Below the pieces are notes generated by a model. It saw nothing but the letters and a program-made list of their open reading frames with translations, was not told the DNA's origin and searched no databases. The position numbers were made by a program, and so were the translations under genes. DNA of 64,000 nt from B73-G16 sp964611295 (lineage in GTDB: Bacteria; Desulfobacterota; B13-G15), in assembly GCA_964611295.1 (NCBI GenBank), contig CAZSWV010000002.1, forward strand, positions 1 to 64,000. The letters are read 5' to 3'. Below, in pieces: positions 53,319-61,368 of the stretch (positions are counted from its first letter, which is position 1; every line of letters begins with the position of its first letter).

Positions 53319-54665
53319 CTACTCAGATTTCCCCTTCACCAGACATTCAAGCTCACCTTTCGCTAAAACTACACGTACTCTATCACCGATTGATACTTGC
53401 GCTGCATCTTTGACCAAAACGTTGTGAGGCAAAAGCCAAGTAATAGAATAACCCCTTGAAAGTATTGTCAGAGGACTTACGTCATTTAATTTACCTGCTA
53501 AAAACTGCAAGTTATTTTCTTTAGTTTTAATTTGTAAAATTATACCTTTTTTTAACCTTGAGGTTAAAGAAAACAATTTGTCTCTCAACAATTCACACCT
53601 TCTTTTAGGTGTATGAGTAAGCAATAGTTTGCAAGAAACATTAAGTCTTTGTGAATTTCGCTCAATTATGAATAGCATATTTTGAATAAGTCTTTTCTCT
53701 GCGTTGATAGTGTGCCTAAACAAGTCTTTTAATTTTTTTCGTGGATCTTTCAAATTCTTTTCTAACCTTTTTAATCTTTCTTCCTTTAAGGTGAGGATGT
53801 GTTTTATCGCATTAAATAGCCTTTTATGCAACAAATTTATCTTTTCTCGTAAGTCTTCTTTCTGTTTTACCACCATTTCTGCAGCGGCGGAGGGGGTAGG
53901 GGCTCTTAAGTCGGCGACAAAGTCTGAAATGGTGTAATCGGTTTCGTGGCCGATGGCTGAGATTACTGGAACTGGACATCGAAAGATGCTCCTTACCACT
54001 ATTTCTTCGTTGAAGGCCCAAAGATCTTCGATGGATCCACCTCCACGGGCAACAATTATCACATCCACAAGTCCGCTTTTCCCCAAATAGTCGATCGCTT
54101 CCGCTATTTCTTCAGCTGCGCCTTCTCCTTGTACTCTTACTGGGTAGATGAGGATATGTAAGTTTTCAAAGCGTCTTTTAAGGACCTTCAACATGTCTTT
54201 TATTACCGCCCCTTTTGGTGAAGTTACTATTCCGATCCTTTGAGGTAAAAGGGGCAAGGGTTTTTTATGGGAGGGATCGAAAAGCCCTTCTGCTTCAAGC
54301 TTCTTTTTCAGCTGTTCGAAGGCCAACTGGAGGGCCCCAAGGCCTTTAGGTTCCAGATAATCTACAATGAGCCTGTACTCGCCTTTGGGCTCGTAAACGC
54401 TGATCCTCCCCCAACAGAGGACGTGTTGGCCGTTTTCAAGTACGAACTTTAGGAAACGCGTCTGAGTTTTGAAGATGACGGCTTTCAGCTGCGATTTGGG
54501 GTCCTTCAGGGTAAAGAACACATGGCCCGAAAGTGGTATGCGCAAATTGGATACTTCGCCCTCCACGAGGACCTCGGGGAACTCTCCTTCAAGTAAGTCC
54601 CTTATTTGAGAAGTGAGTTCGCTCACTGTATAAATCCTTAACGGGAACAAGGCCCTTTCTACCAT
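53319..54665 (-). CDS. xseA: Exodeoxyribonuclease VII large subunit
   Basis: Catalytic subunit for bidirectional ssDNA degradation. 448 residues: an OB-fold N-terminus (VEGEVSNLRIPLSGHVFFTL), catalytic core with TSPKGAVIKDML, IVARGGGSIEDLWAFN and AIGHETDYTISDFVADLRAPTPSAAAE (in parts), then a Lys-rich coiled-coil. The coiled-coil region (53500-53850) is clearly more A/T-rich than its surroundings. Confidence 0.96.
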   Translation of the reverse strand: MVERALFPLRIYTVSELTSQIRDLLEGEFPEVLVEGEVSNLRIPLSGHVFFTLKDPKSQLKAVIFKTQTRFLKFVLENGQHVLCWGRISVYEPKGEYRLIVDYLEPKGLGALQLAFEQLKKKLEAEGLFDPSHKKPLPLLPQRIGIVTSPKGAVIKDMLKVLKRRFENLHILIYPVRVQGEGAAEEIAEAIDYLGKSGLVDVIIVARGGGSIEDLWAFNEEIVVRSIFRCPVPVISAIGHETDYTISDFVADLRAPTPSAAAEMVVKQKEDLREKINLLHKRLFNAIKHILTLKEERLKRLEKNLKDPRKKLKDLFRHTINAEKRLIQNMLFIIERNSQRLNVSCKLLLTHTPKRRCELLRDKLFSLTSRLKKGIILQIKTKENNLQFLAGKLNDVSPLTILSRGYSITWLLPHNVLVKDAAQVSIGDRVRVVLAKGELECLVKGKSE

Positions 54666-54766
54666 TGTCTAAAATTTTATCGCCATAAGAAGGGGATTCC
54701 AATCATAGGGCGCGCTCCCCATGTCCTTTTCGTCACTTTAGAGGTCTCCTTTGGGTTTTGAGGCCC

Positions 54767-54795
54767 TTGACAACCTTTCTTTATAACGGTAAAAG
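54767..54795 (+). promoter_or_regulatory. Promoter of etfBA
   Basis: TTGACA (54767-54772), 17-base spacer, TAAAAG (54790-54795), in the 190-base divergent gap between xseA and etfB. Perfect -35, fair -10. Confidence 0.55.
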
Positions 54796-54855
54796 CCTTC
54801 CTAAAAAGCAAAAGCGGTAAAGGGTAGATTTTTCTTTTTGGCTCAGGAGGAGGAG

Positions 54856-55623
54856 ATGCAGTTAATCGTTTTAGTAAAAAGGGTCCTTGATAGCGAGGCA
54901 CAGGTTAACGTAAAGGAAGGGGGTAAAGAGATAGTCACAGAAGAACGGTATACCGTGAATTTTTTTGACTCCCTCGCCATTGAAGAGGCCCTTAGGATCC
55001 GTGAGGTCCATGGAGGAAAGGTAACAGCCATTACGGTAGGTACTTCCGCCTCCAAAGAAGTGCTACGTACAGCAATGGCCATGGGCGTTGACGAATCCAT
55101 ATTGGTCCATGTTGAAGACTATAGTTGGTATGACCCTTTAAACACAGCAGCTATACTTGCTAAAGTTATAAAAACTATGCCTTATGACCTTATACTGTGT
55201 GGTAGAGAAGCTTTCGACGACTCATACGGAGTAGTAGGACCAGCAGTAGCAAAAATGCTAGGGATAAACTACGTGACCATGGTGAACAAGATAAAGGTAA
55301 ATGGAAGGGAGATTGAAGTGCAACGTGAAGTTGAGGATGGCAAAGAGATCTTTAAGTTAAAACTACCTGCTTTGATCACCACCACAAAAGGACTTAACGA
55401 GCCAAGAGTACCATCTGTATCAGGTATATTAAAAGCCATGAAAACCCCAATAAAACAAATCGAACTCGCTGATCTTGGCGAAATTCCATTTGATGAGTCA
55501 TTGGAAATACGGAGATTTTACGAACATATAAAAACCAGAAAGGTCAAATACATTAAAGGTGAGCCTCAAGAAGCTGTGCGGACATTGATAGAGTTGTTAA
55601 AACTTGAAGCCAAAGTACTGTAA
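54856..55623 (+). CDS. etfB: Electron transfer flavoprotein beta subunit
   Basis: Binds AMP (or a second FAD in bifurcating forms) and pairs with EtfA. The ATG at 54856 after AGGAGGAGG gives 255 residues beginning MQLIVLVKRV, as in homologues. DESILVHVEDYSW, CGREAFDDSYGVVGPAVA and TTTKGLNEPRVPS are family segments. No acyl-CoA dehydrogenase or EtfQO gene is adjacent; the partner may be an acyl-CoA enzyme elsewhere. Confidence 0.94.
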   Translation: MQLIVLVKRVLDSEAQVNVKEGGKEIVTEERYTVNFFDSLAIEEALRIREVHGGKVTAITVGTSASKEVLRTAMAMGVDESILVHVEDYSWYDPLNTAAILAKVIKTMPYDLILCGREAFDDSYGVVGPAVAKMLGINYVTMVNKIKVNGREIEVQREVEDGKEIFKLKLPALITTTKGLNEPRVPSVSGILKAMKTPIKQIELADLGEIPFDESLEIRRFYEHIKTRKVKYIKGEPQEAVRTLIELLKLEAKVL

Positions 55624-55634
55624 TGGAGGCAAAA

Positions 55635-56621
55635 ATGGAAAATATATGGGTATATATTGAGCATAAAGAAGGAAAACCAAAAAGAATCAGTTACGAATTG
55701 TTATCAAAAGCAAGAGAACTAGGAGAAATCATCAATGGCGAAATAAAAGCAATACTTATTGGCAAAAATGTAGAAAGCGTAATAAAGGAGATAAGCCCTT
55801 ATGTAGACAAAATCTATCTTTTCAAAAACGACAAGCTCAGTTTCTATAACTGTGAAGTATACTTGGAGTTACTTTTAGGGCTTATTAAAAAAGAAATGCC
55901 CTATCTTATATTGGCTGGAGCGACAAGTCAAGGAAGAGACTTATTCAGTGGCTTTGCAGCAACTATAGGTGCAGGTATCGTTGTAGATTGCGTAAAGATA
56001 GAATACGATAAAAACACTTTAGTATTTACCAAACCATATTATGGTGGTAAGGTTTTCGGTGAAATTATAATAAAGAAAGACCCTAAGATAGTCTTGGTAA
56101 GACCCCGCAGTTTTGCAGTTAATCTGTCACGTAAGGACAAGGAGGCTGAAGTAGCGGAATTGCCTGTGGAGGTAAAGTGGGATGAGATTTCTGTAGAACC
56201 GCTGGGTTTCGAAAAAGTAGAAGAAGGGGAAGTGGATTTAACTGAAGCGGATGTAGTTGTTTGTGGTGGGATGGGGTTGAAAGCGGCTGAGAATTTCAAG
56301 ATGTTAGAAGAACTGGCGCGTCTTTTGAAAGGTACAGTGGGAGCTACAAGGGCAGCTGTGGATGCAGGATGGAGGCCCCCTACAGATCAGATTGGGAAAA
56401 GTGGCAAGATCGTTTCGCCTAACCTCTACGTGGGAATAGGAGTTTCAGGGGCCATCCATCACATCATGGGGATGGACACTTCAAAAGTAGTGGTGGCTAT
56501 CAACAAAGACCCAATGGCCCCCATATTTCAACATGCTGACTACGGCATCATCGGCGATTTATTTGAAATCGTGCCTGCCTTGATCGAGGAATTGAAAAAA
56601 TATAAAGGGGATTTTTCATGA
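55635..56621 (+). CDS. etfA: Electron transfer flavoprotein alpha subunit
   Basis: FAD-binding subunit. I choose the ATG at 55635, which has GGAGG five bases upstream; an ATG at 55623 overlaps the etfB stop. The C-terminal FAD domain is intact: GATRAAVDAGWRPPTDQIG, YVGIGVSGAIHHIMGM and INKDPMAPIFQHADYGIIGD. About 328 residues. The 5' half is notably A/T-rich. Overlaps the convergent sirtuin by 6 bases. Confidence 0.95.
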   Translation: MENIWVYIEHKEGKPKRISYELLSKARELGEIINGEIKAILIGKNVESVIKEISPYVDKIYLFKNDKLSFYNCEVYLELLLGLIKKEMPYLILAGATSQGRDLFSGFAATIGAGIVVDCVKIEYDKNTLVFTKPYYGGKVFGEIIIKKDPKIVLVRPRSFAVNLSRKDKEAEVAELPVEVKWDEISVEPLGFEKVEEGEVDLTEADVVVCGGMGLKAAENFKMLEELARLLKGTVGATRAAVDAGWRPPTDQIGKSGKIVSPNLYVGIGVSGAIHHIMGMDTSKVVVAINKDPMAPIFQHADYGIIGDLFEIVPALIEELKKYKGDFS

Positions 56622-57374
56622 TAAGTCCTTTAGGGTCTCCATGAGGATAAATCCAGCATTTTCTCGTATGCATAAATCAACGCTGTCATCATAAGCAGTT
56701 GGCTCTAAGTTGATAATGACAACCTTAGCGCCACTTCTCTTTGCAAGTAAAGGAATACCAGCTGCAGGATAAACTGTAAGAGAAGATCCTGCAGCTATAA
56801 GAAGGTCACAGGTATGTGCACAAAATTCAGCTTTCTTAAGGACATCCTGTGGGAGGGATTGACCAAAAGATACAGTAGCAGGCTTTAATAACCCGCCACA
56901 GTCCTCACAAAGCGGGATTTCTATTCCACGTTCTAACCATTTCTCTATTTCTACACTAGTGTAATTTTTCCCGCAACTAAGACAACGTACTTTGCGCGCA
57001 TTGCCATGTAATTCCAAAACCAACTCTTCAGGTATTCCTGCTTCTTGATGCAACCCATCTACATTTTGGGTAATCACGCAGTATAGTTTTCCTATATCAA
57101 ATAATATCTTGCAAGCATGATGCGCAGCATTTGGTTTTGCTTGGTGCAAAGCTTTGAAAAATTCCTTGTACATTTTCCAGTACGTCTTTCTTGAAGATTC
57201 ACTTGTTAAAAATCTATGGAAATAGAAATCTTCAGGGTTATACTTCGACCACAACCCACTAGGTGACCTAAAATCGGGAATTCCGGAATCTGTACTTACC
57301 CCTGCACCTGTGAATATCACTACCTTTTTGGCTTCCTTTAGGTATCCCTTAAGCACGTCTATATAGTTCTTCAT
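56616..57374 (-). CDS. cobB: NAD-dependent protein deacylase, Sir2 family
   Basis: Removes acyl groups from lysines with NAD, releasing nicotinamide, which the nicotinamidase at 6960 could recycle. 252 residues with FTGAGVSTDSGIPDFRS, QNVDGLHQ (catalytic His), the four zinc cysteines (CLSCGK and CEDCGG) and PATVSFGQSLP. Typical of bacterial and archaeal class III/U sirtuins. Confidence 0.95.
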   Translation of the reverse strand: MKNYIDVLKGYLKEAKKVVIFTGAGVSTDSGIPDFRSPSGLWSKYNPEDFYFHRFLTSESSRKTYWKMYKEFFKALHQAKPNAAHHACKILFDIGKLYCVITQNVDGLHQEAGIPEELVLELHGNARKVRCLSCGKNYTSVEIEKWLERGIEIPLCEDCGGLLKPATVSFGQSLPQDVLKKAEFCAHTCDLLIAAGSSLTVYPAAGIPLLAKRSGAKVVIINLEPTAYDDSVDLCIRENAGFILMETLKDLS

Positions 57375-57662
57375 CTTCAGTGTAAACCTTTATAGTAATA
57401 GGTTTAGATCTAATTGTTGAAAGAAGTTGCTTTAATTTTTCCTCGAACTTTTCCAACTTTTGACTTTCAGGTATGCATTCTAAAACTATTGTGACCGTGT
57501 CACCTTCTTTGAAGTGTATCCCGTAAACGATCCCTAGTCCTCTTAAGTATCCTTCGAGTTCGAGTTTTAACCTCTCGCGGTCTTTTGGGTCAATAGCTTT
57601 AGCGTCTGTGGGAAAGTAAGTGTGAATCCATCCCTTTTGTCTTTTGATGACCTTTACCCCAT
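57349..57662 (-). pseudogene. Unknown 103-residue protein with a frameshift at its start
   Basis: An uninterrupted frame on the minus strand encodes about 100 residues (beginning VIKRQKGWIHTYFPTD; later GIVYGIHFKEGDTVTIVLE) and overlaps the sirtuin start by 26 bases. It has no ATG, GTG or TTG in a usable position. An ATG at 57662 preceded by AAGG would be in frame if its G4 run (57657-57660) were five. So it is either frameshifted, mis-sequenced or started at a rare codon. No family recognised. Confidence 0.5.
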
Positions 57663-57719
57663 GTCCTTATCTCGCCTTGGGAGATGATTTTAGCAGAAGT
57701 AGAGGAAATGTTACAGACG

Positions 57720-57747
57720 TTGACAACGCCTTATCCCATAATCTAAA
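57720..57747 (+). promoter_or_regulatory. Promoter of tRNA-Lys
   Basis: TTGACA (57720-57725), 16-base spacer, TCTAAA (57742-57747). The start would be only a few bases before the tRNA. Confidence 0.5.
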
Positions 57748-57756
57748 TTAACACAA

Positions 57757-57832
57757 GGGCCGTTAACTCAGGCGGCAGAGTACCGGCCTTTTAAGCCGGG
57801 AGTCGCAGGTTCGAGTCCTGCACGGCCCACCA
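57757..57832 (+). tRNA. tRNA-Lys (anticodon TTT)
   Basis: 76 bases. Acceptor GGGCCGT pairs with ACGGCCC. The anticodon stem CCGGC/GCCGG encloses CTTTTAA with anticodon TTT, the T-arm is GCAGGTTCGAGTCCTGC, and CCA is encoded. Convergent with the rsmE copy 10 bases away. Confidence 0.97.
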
Positions 57833-57842
57833 TGAGTTGGTT

Positions 57843-58604
57843 TTACCCAAGTCCATTCCAATAGAAAAGGACTAGAGCACAAGCTACAAGGGAAGCCGTT
57901 TCTGTGCGCAATATTCTGCCACCCAGGCTACAGGGGTTAAAACCTCTTAGCATTGCCTTGTTTACTTCTTCCTCGCTCCATCCGCCTTCAGGACCTACCA
58001 TAACGGCCACCTTGGAGGGCTTTTGATAATTGGCAATGGCTTCGCGTAATCTAGTCTTTGCTTTTTCGTAGAGCATTATCTTACAAAAGGTTTCGCCCAC
58101 CATCTTAATTGCCTCTTCAAAGCTGCAATAAGGGACCAAAATGGGCAAAAAGGCCCTTCTACATTGTTTAGCTGCTTTCAATATTATCGAAGGCCAACGA
58201 TGAGCTTTTGGCTGTTTTGCTTCTCTCTCTTCAAGGCTTATCGAACGTGACGATTTGAAAGGGATAATGACGTGGACACCGAGCTCTGTTGCCTTTTGTA
58301 TTATGAACTCCATCCTTTCCTTGTCGGGTAAGGCTTGAAGTAACCAAAGTTCAAAAGGAGGTTCAGTAGGAGGTTGTTCTTCGAAGACAAAGGCTTTAGC
58401 TCCTTCTGATGTGATCTCAAGTAACCTCACGCGGAATTCCCTACCTTTGACATCGACTACAGTAACTGCTTCTCCTTTATGTGGTTCACGCAAAAGGAGG
58501 GCGTAAAAAGGGATACCTCTTATCCAAAAGGTCTCTCCTACTTCTAGTTCTGTGTCCAATGAGACTATGCGTGACTTATAGAATTCAGGAGACATTGCCT
58601 CCAC
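57843..58604 (-). CDS. RsmE-family rRNA methyltransferase, copy 2
   Basis: A 253-residue SPOUT protein with the RsmE motifs RMEFIIQKATELG, KSSRSISLEEREAKQ, VMVGPEGGWSEEE and SLGGRILRTETASLVA. It has a divergent PUA-like N-terminus. It is clearly homologous to the protein at 16224-16949 but far from identical. One of the two presumably performs m3U1498; the other may modify a different site. Confidence 0.88.
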   Translation of the reverse strand: MEAMSPEFYKSRIVSLDTELEVGETFWIRGIPFYALLLREPHKGEAVTVVDVKGREFRVRLLEITSEGAKAFVFEEQPPTEPPFELWLLQALPDKERMEFIIQKATELGVHVIIPFKSSRSISLEEREAKQPKAHRWPSIILKAAKQCRRAFLPILVPYCSFEEAIKMVGETFCKIMLYEKAKTRLREAIANYQKPSKVAVMVGPEGGWSEEEVNKAMLRGFNPCSLGGRILRTETASLVACALVLFYWNGLG

Positions 58605-59226
58605 AGAAAACCCTTAAGAACTCCTTAAAGGGATTTGTGACCGCTATGTGCATCCCCCACGAGTAAAAGTGATCACAGCTTTCGACTATGTGAAGTCTTT
58701 TGGGCTCTGGTAGATCTCTATACCATTGCTCTAACTTCTCCAAAGGGCAGAGGTCATCTCGGTCACCTACAATTACGAGTTTTGGGCCTTTAAAAGCCAT
58801 GACCTCTTCAAAACCGTCCATTAAGAGAGGGGGTGAAACAAGTACGAGCATATCTATCCTTTGGTCTTCTCTGCTTGTCCTTGCAGCAACTATGCTACCA
58901 AAGGAATATCCAGCGACAACAAAAGGCCTTTCAGCACCTAAAGACGAGAGGTAATCTAAGGCTCCTTTTAGGTCTTCCTTTTCCTTTATACCTTCACCGT
59001 AACTACCCTCGCTTTTACCTACGCCTCTGAAATTGAATCGCAAAGTGGTAAAGCCTTCTTCAGATGCGGCTTTTTTTAAGGCTTTTATCACTGGATTTCG
59101 CATCTCGCCTCCATACAAAGGGTGGGGATGTAATAACACAACTGCTCCTTTGTTTGTACCCTTTTCTAGAAGTCCTTCAAGTACTACGGCATCTCTGGAG
59201 ACAAATGTCACAGGACTTTCGTGCAT
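58585..59226 (-). CDS. Alpha/beta hydrolase (serine hydrolase)
   Basis: 213 residues. GYSFGS is the nucleophile elbow with catalytic Ser, VIVGDRDDLCP carries the acid, and ESCDHFY the His. The segment LLHPHPLYGGEMRNPVI and FNFRGVGKSEG match the family of short bacterial alpha/beta hydrolases related to dienelactone hydrolases. Substrate unknown. Overlaps rsmE copy 2 by 20 bases. Confidence 0.85.
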   Translation of the reverse strand: MHESPVTFVSRDAVVLEGLLEKGTNKGAVVLLHPHPLYGGEMRNPVIKALKKAASEEGFTTLRFNFRGVGKSEGSYGEGIKEKEDLKGALDYLSSLGAERPFVVAGYSFGSIVAARTSREDQRIDMLVLVSPPLLMDGFEEVMAFKGPKLVIVGDRDDLCPLEKLEQWYRDLPEPKRLHIVESCDHFYSWGMHIAVTNPFKEFLRVFCGGNVS

Positions 59227-59230
59227 CTTT

Positions 59231-59420
59231 TTACCTCCTGTTATTCGTTTTTTGAGGATCTTCTAACTTTATAGCTTCTTCAGGTAGCATAATGGGTATG
59301 CCTTCTTCTATTGGATATAATAACTTACATTCTTCGCATACTAGACCTTCTTTAAGCAAGTGAAGATCTTTCCTGCATATAGGGCACACCATTATCTTTA
59401 AAAGTTCTTCGTCAAGCATC
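59231..59420 (-). other. Possible internal start giving a separate Trm112/YcaR-like protein
   Basis: ATG at 59420, in the same frame, is preceded by AAGGAG with an 8-base spacing. It begins MLDEELLKIMVCPICRKD, exactly where free-standing YcaR-like proteins (about 60 residues) begin. Both a fusion and a short product may be made. Confidence 0.5.
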
Positions 59421-59977
59421 GTTCTTTTCTCCTTAATCTCTTGTGACAGTATCCAATAGACCCCTTCTAAGACGTTCTTTGCCACAAAATTTGGTTTATG
59501 CCCCCACCTCCATCTACGCCATGTTTCTTCCCCATAACCGGTGAGGACCAGAATACCTTTACCACCCACTGAAGCAATGGCTCCCACGTCTGAGTCCCGG
59601 TCACCTATCATATAGGAGATTTTTAAGTTTATGCCGTACTTTATCGCAGCTCGAACTAATAAACCCGGACGGGGCTTTCGACACATACAATCATCTTCGG
59701 GACCATGAGGGCAGACAAAAAGGTCGTCTAGATATGCGCCTTTTTCTTCAAAGGCCTTTAAAAGGTGTAGGTTTATCTCTTCCAATTTCTCTTCAGATAC
59801 GTAACCCCTTGCTACTCCAGATTGGTTTGTGATGACGATAGCCAAAAATCCAAGGTTTTTTACAAGTCTTATTGCTTCTGGCGCCCCTGGTATTATTTCT
59901 ATCTGTTGGGGGTCGTTAAGGTAATCTTTTTCTTCTATCAATGTCCCATCTCTATCAAAAAATACCGCCCTCTTCAT
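59231..59977 (-). CDS. GmhB-like HAD phosphatase fused to a Trm112/YcaR-like zinc ribbon
   Basis: 248 residues. Residues 1-180 form a histidinol-phosphatase/GmhB-type HAD domain (FFDRDGTLIEEKDYL, ITNQSGVARGY, the zinc-binding CPHGPEDDCMCRKP, MIGDRDSDVGA), which removes the 7-phosphate of heptose bisphosphate for LPS core. From about 186 a Trm112-like domain follows (LLKIMVCPICRKDLHLLKEG, CEECKLLYPIEEGIPIML). The frame is continuous. An internal ATG with its own AAGGAG may also make the second domain alone. Confidence 0.85.
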   Translation of the reverse strand: MKRAVFFDRDGTLIEEKDYLNDPQQIEIIPGAPEAIRLVKNLGFLAIVITNQSGVARGYVSEEKLEEINLHLLKAFEEKGAYLDDLFVCPHGPEDDCMCRKPRPGLLVRAAIKYGINLKISYMIGDRDSDVGAIASVGGKGILVLTGYGEETWRRWRWGHKPNFVAKNVLEGVYWILSQEIKEKRTMLDEELLKIMVCPICRKDLHLLKEGLVCEECKLLYPIEEGIPIMLPEEAIKLEDPQKTNNRR

Positions 59978-60909
59978 CTTCTCTTCTTTTCATAAAGCCT
60001 TCTAGCCAAGTTTAAAATGTAACTTTTTCCTTTAGGACCATCTTCAATACCTTGTATCCACCGCGCTGGTATTGCGTCCAGTCCATAGTAAGCCCCTGCA
60101 AGGGCTCCCGTCATGGCACCTATTGTGTCTGTGTCGCCTCCTACGTTTATAGCTGTGATGAGGGCTTCTTCAAAACTATCGGTGAACAAAAATGCCCCTA
60201 TGGCTACGGGTACAGACCCTTTTGCACTTACGTCGCAAGGAAAGGCTTGAGATAAAAGGAATGAGCCCTCTGAAAGATCGGGAAAAGGGGAGGGTAGGGT
60301 AACGAGTTTTTCTAAGGCATTGGTAAAGGTCTCCGAAATCGGTTTAACGTAACAGAAGATTTGCGAAAACAGTTCCTGAGAGGCCTTGGGTGCCCTTGCA
60401 AGGGACCAACGTGTAGCTAGGGCAACAGCCAAAGCTTGAGCCAAAGCACCTGCGATCGCTTCTGGATGTTTGTGAGTGATAATGGCACTGAGGAAGGCTT
60501 TTTCTACTAGCTTCTCTAAGTCATCGTAGAAAAAGCACCCGATAGGAGACACCCTCATCGCCGCACCATTTCCCCAACTGTCAGTGCCTACTTCCTCCCA
60601 TCTAGCCCCTTCCTTTAAACGCCTTATAGCTAAAGCTGTCCGTGGCCCATAGCCTCGCCATGGGTTGAAGTTCTGAACGAATTTCGAAGCCAATACTTCA
60701 GGGGATAATTCTGGATCCTCACAAAGCGCTTCCATTACGGCGATCGTCATTTCGGTGTCGTCTGAATATCGGTTGGTCATTATGTCACTCAACAATCCAT
60801 AACGTTCAATTATAAATTCACGAGACATGCCTTCAACTGGTCTTCCCAATACATCTCCGACTGCACAACCTATCGCTACACCGTAGAAAATGTTTTCTAA
60901 GTTTGTCAT
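59974..60909 (-). CDS. ADP-ribosylglycohydrolase (DraG family)
   Basis: 311 residues; binuclear metal enzyme that removes ADP-ribose from proteins or nucleic acids. The metal ligand segments are visible: YSDDTEMTIAV near the N-terminus and NVGGDTDTIGAMTGALAGAYYG near the C-terminus. DraG itself reverses nitrogenase ADP-ribosylation, but the family is broad and no DraT is seen. Overlaps the next gene by 4 bases. Confidence 0.92.
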   Translation of the reverse strand: MTNLENIFYGVAIGCAVGDVLGRPVEGMSREFIIERYGLLSDIMTNRYSDDTEMTIAVMEALCEDPELSPEVLASKFVQNFNPWRGYGPRTALAIRRLKEGARWEEVGTDSWGNGAAMRVSPIGCFFYDDLEKLVEKAFLSAIITHKHPEAIAGALAQALAVALATRWSLARAPKASQELFSQIFCYVKPISETFTNALEKLVTLPSPFPDLSEGSFLLSQAFPCDVSAKGSVPVAIGAFLFTDSFEEALITAINVGGDTDTIGAMTGALAGAYYGLDAIPARWIQGIEDGPKGKSYILNLARRLYEKKRR

Positions 60910-61250
60910 AACTTTACAACCAATTCGTAAGTGCCTATAGATACCTTATTAATAAGTCCTTCTTGCCATATCATCTCACTAACACGGCTTTTCCATTCTG
61001 CAGGTACCATAAGGATTAACCTTGGTCCAAGGGAGGCAAGGTCTTTCCATACCTTTGGTCGATCAATGTCCTTTAAACTTTCCTCGGTTTCTACTTGCAC
61101 GAGGGCTACGGTTATGCCATGGCTTGCAAGGATTATGTCAGGATAAAATCCTTTATAGTCAAATCGTCTTTCACCAATGTTGGCTTTTATGTCCTTGTAA
61201 TCTTTGAACTTTTTTTGAATTACCGATATCAGCCAATTTTTAAATTCCAT
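60906..61250 (-). CDS. Small protein with possible PD-(D/E)XK nuclease-like fold
   Basis: 114 residues. FYPDIILASHGITVALVQVE resembles the Asp and Glu strands of restriction-endonuclease-like folds (PD...xVExE), but the catalytic Lys is not clear. Cotranscribed with the ADP-ribosylglycohydrolase downstream. Function unknown. Confidence 0.55.
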   Translation of the reverse strand: MEFKNWLISVIQKKFKDYKDIKANIGERRFDYKGFYPDIILASHGITVALVQVETEESLKDIDRPKVWKDLASLGPRLILMVPAEWKSRVSEMIWQEGLINKVSIGTYELVVKL

Positions 61251-61331
61251 TTCGATACTCCAATATCTTGGTTTTATGGAAATCTTAACAAGGGCAGACC
61301 AAGCGAAGCAAGGGACAGGTGTTTTTATTCC

Positions 61332-61361
61332 TTGTAGGTCACAGGCTTTTGGTTTTAAAAT
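61332..61361 (+). promoter_or_regulatory. Candidate promoter for a leaderless TPR mRNA
   Basis: TTGTAG (61332-61337), 18-base spacer, TAAAAT (61356-61361). The ATG at 61369 is seven bases further, with no ribosome binding site, as at 43390. Confidence 0.4.
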
Positions 61362-61368
61362 TTTTACT

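Noticed and set aside
53500..53850. A/T-rich segment of xseA as a sign of gene transfer
   Set aside because: It coincides with the Lys/Asn-rich coiled-coil of the large subunit, so amino acid composition explains the base composition.
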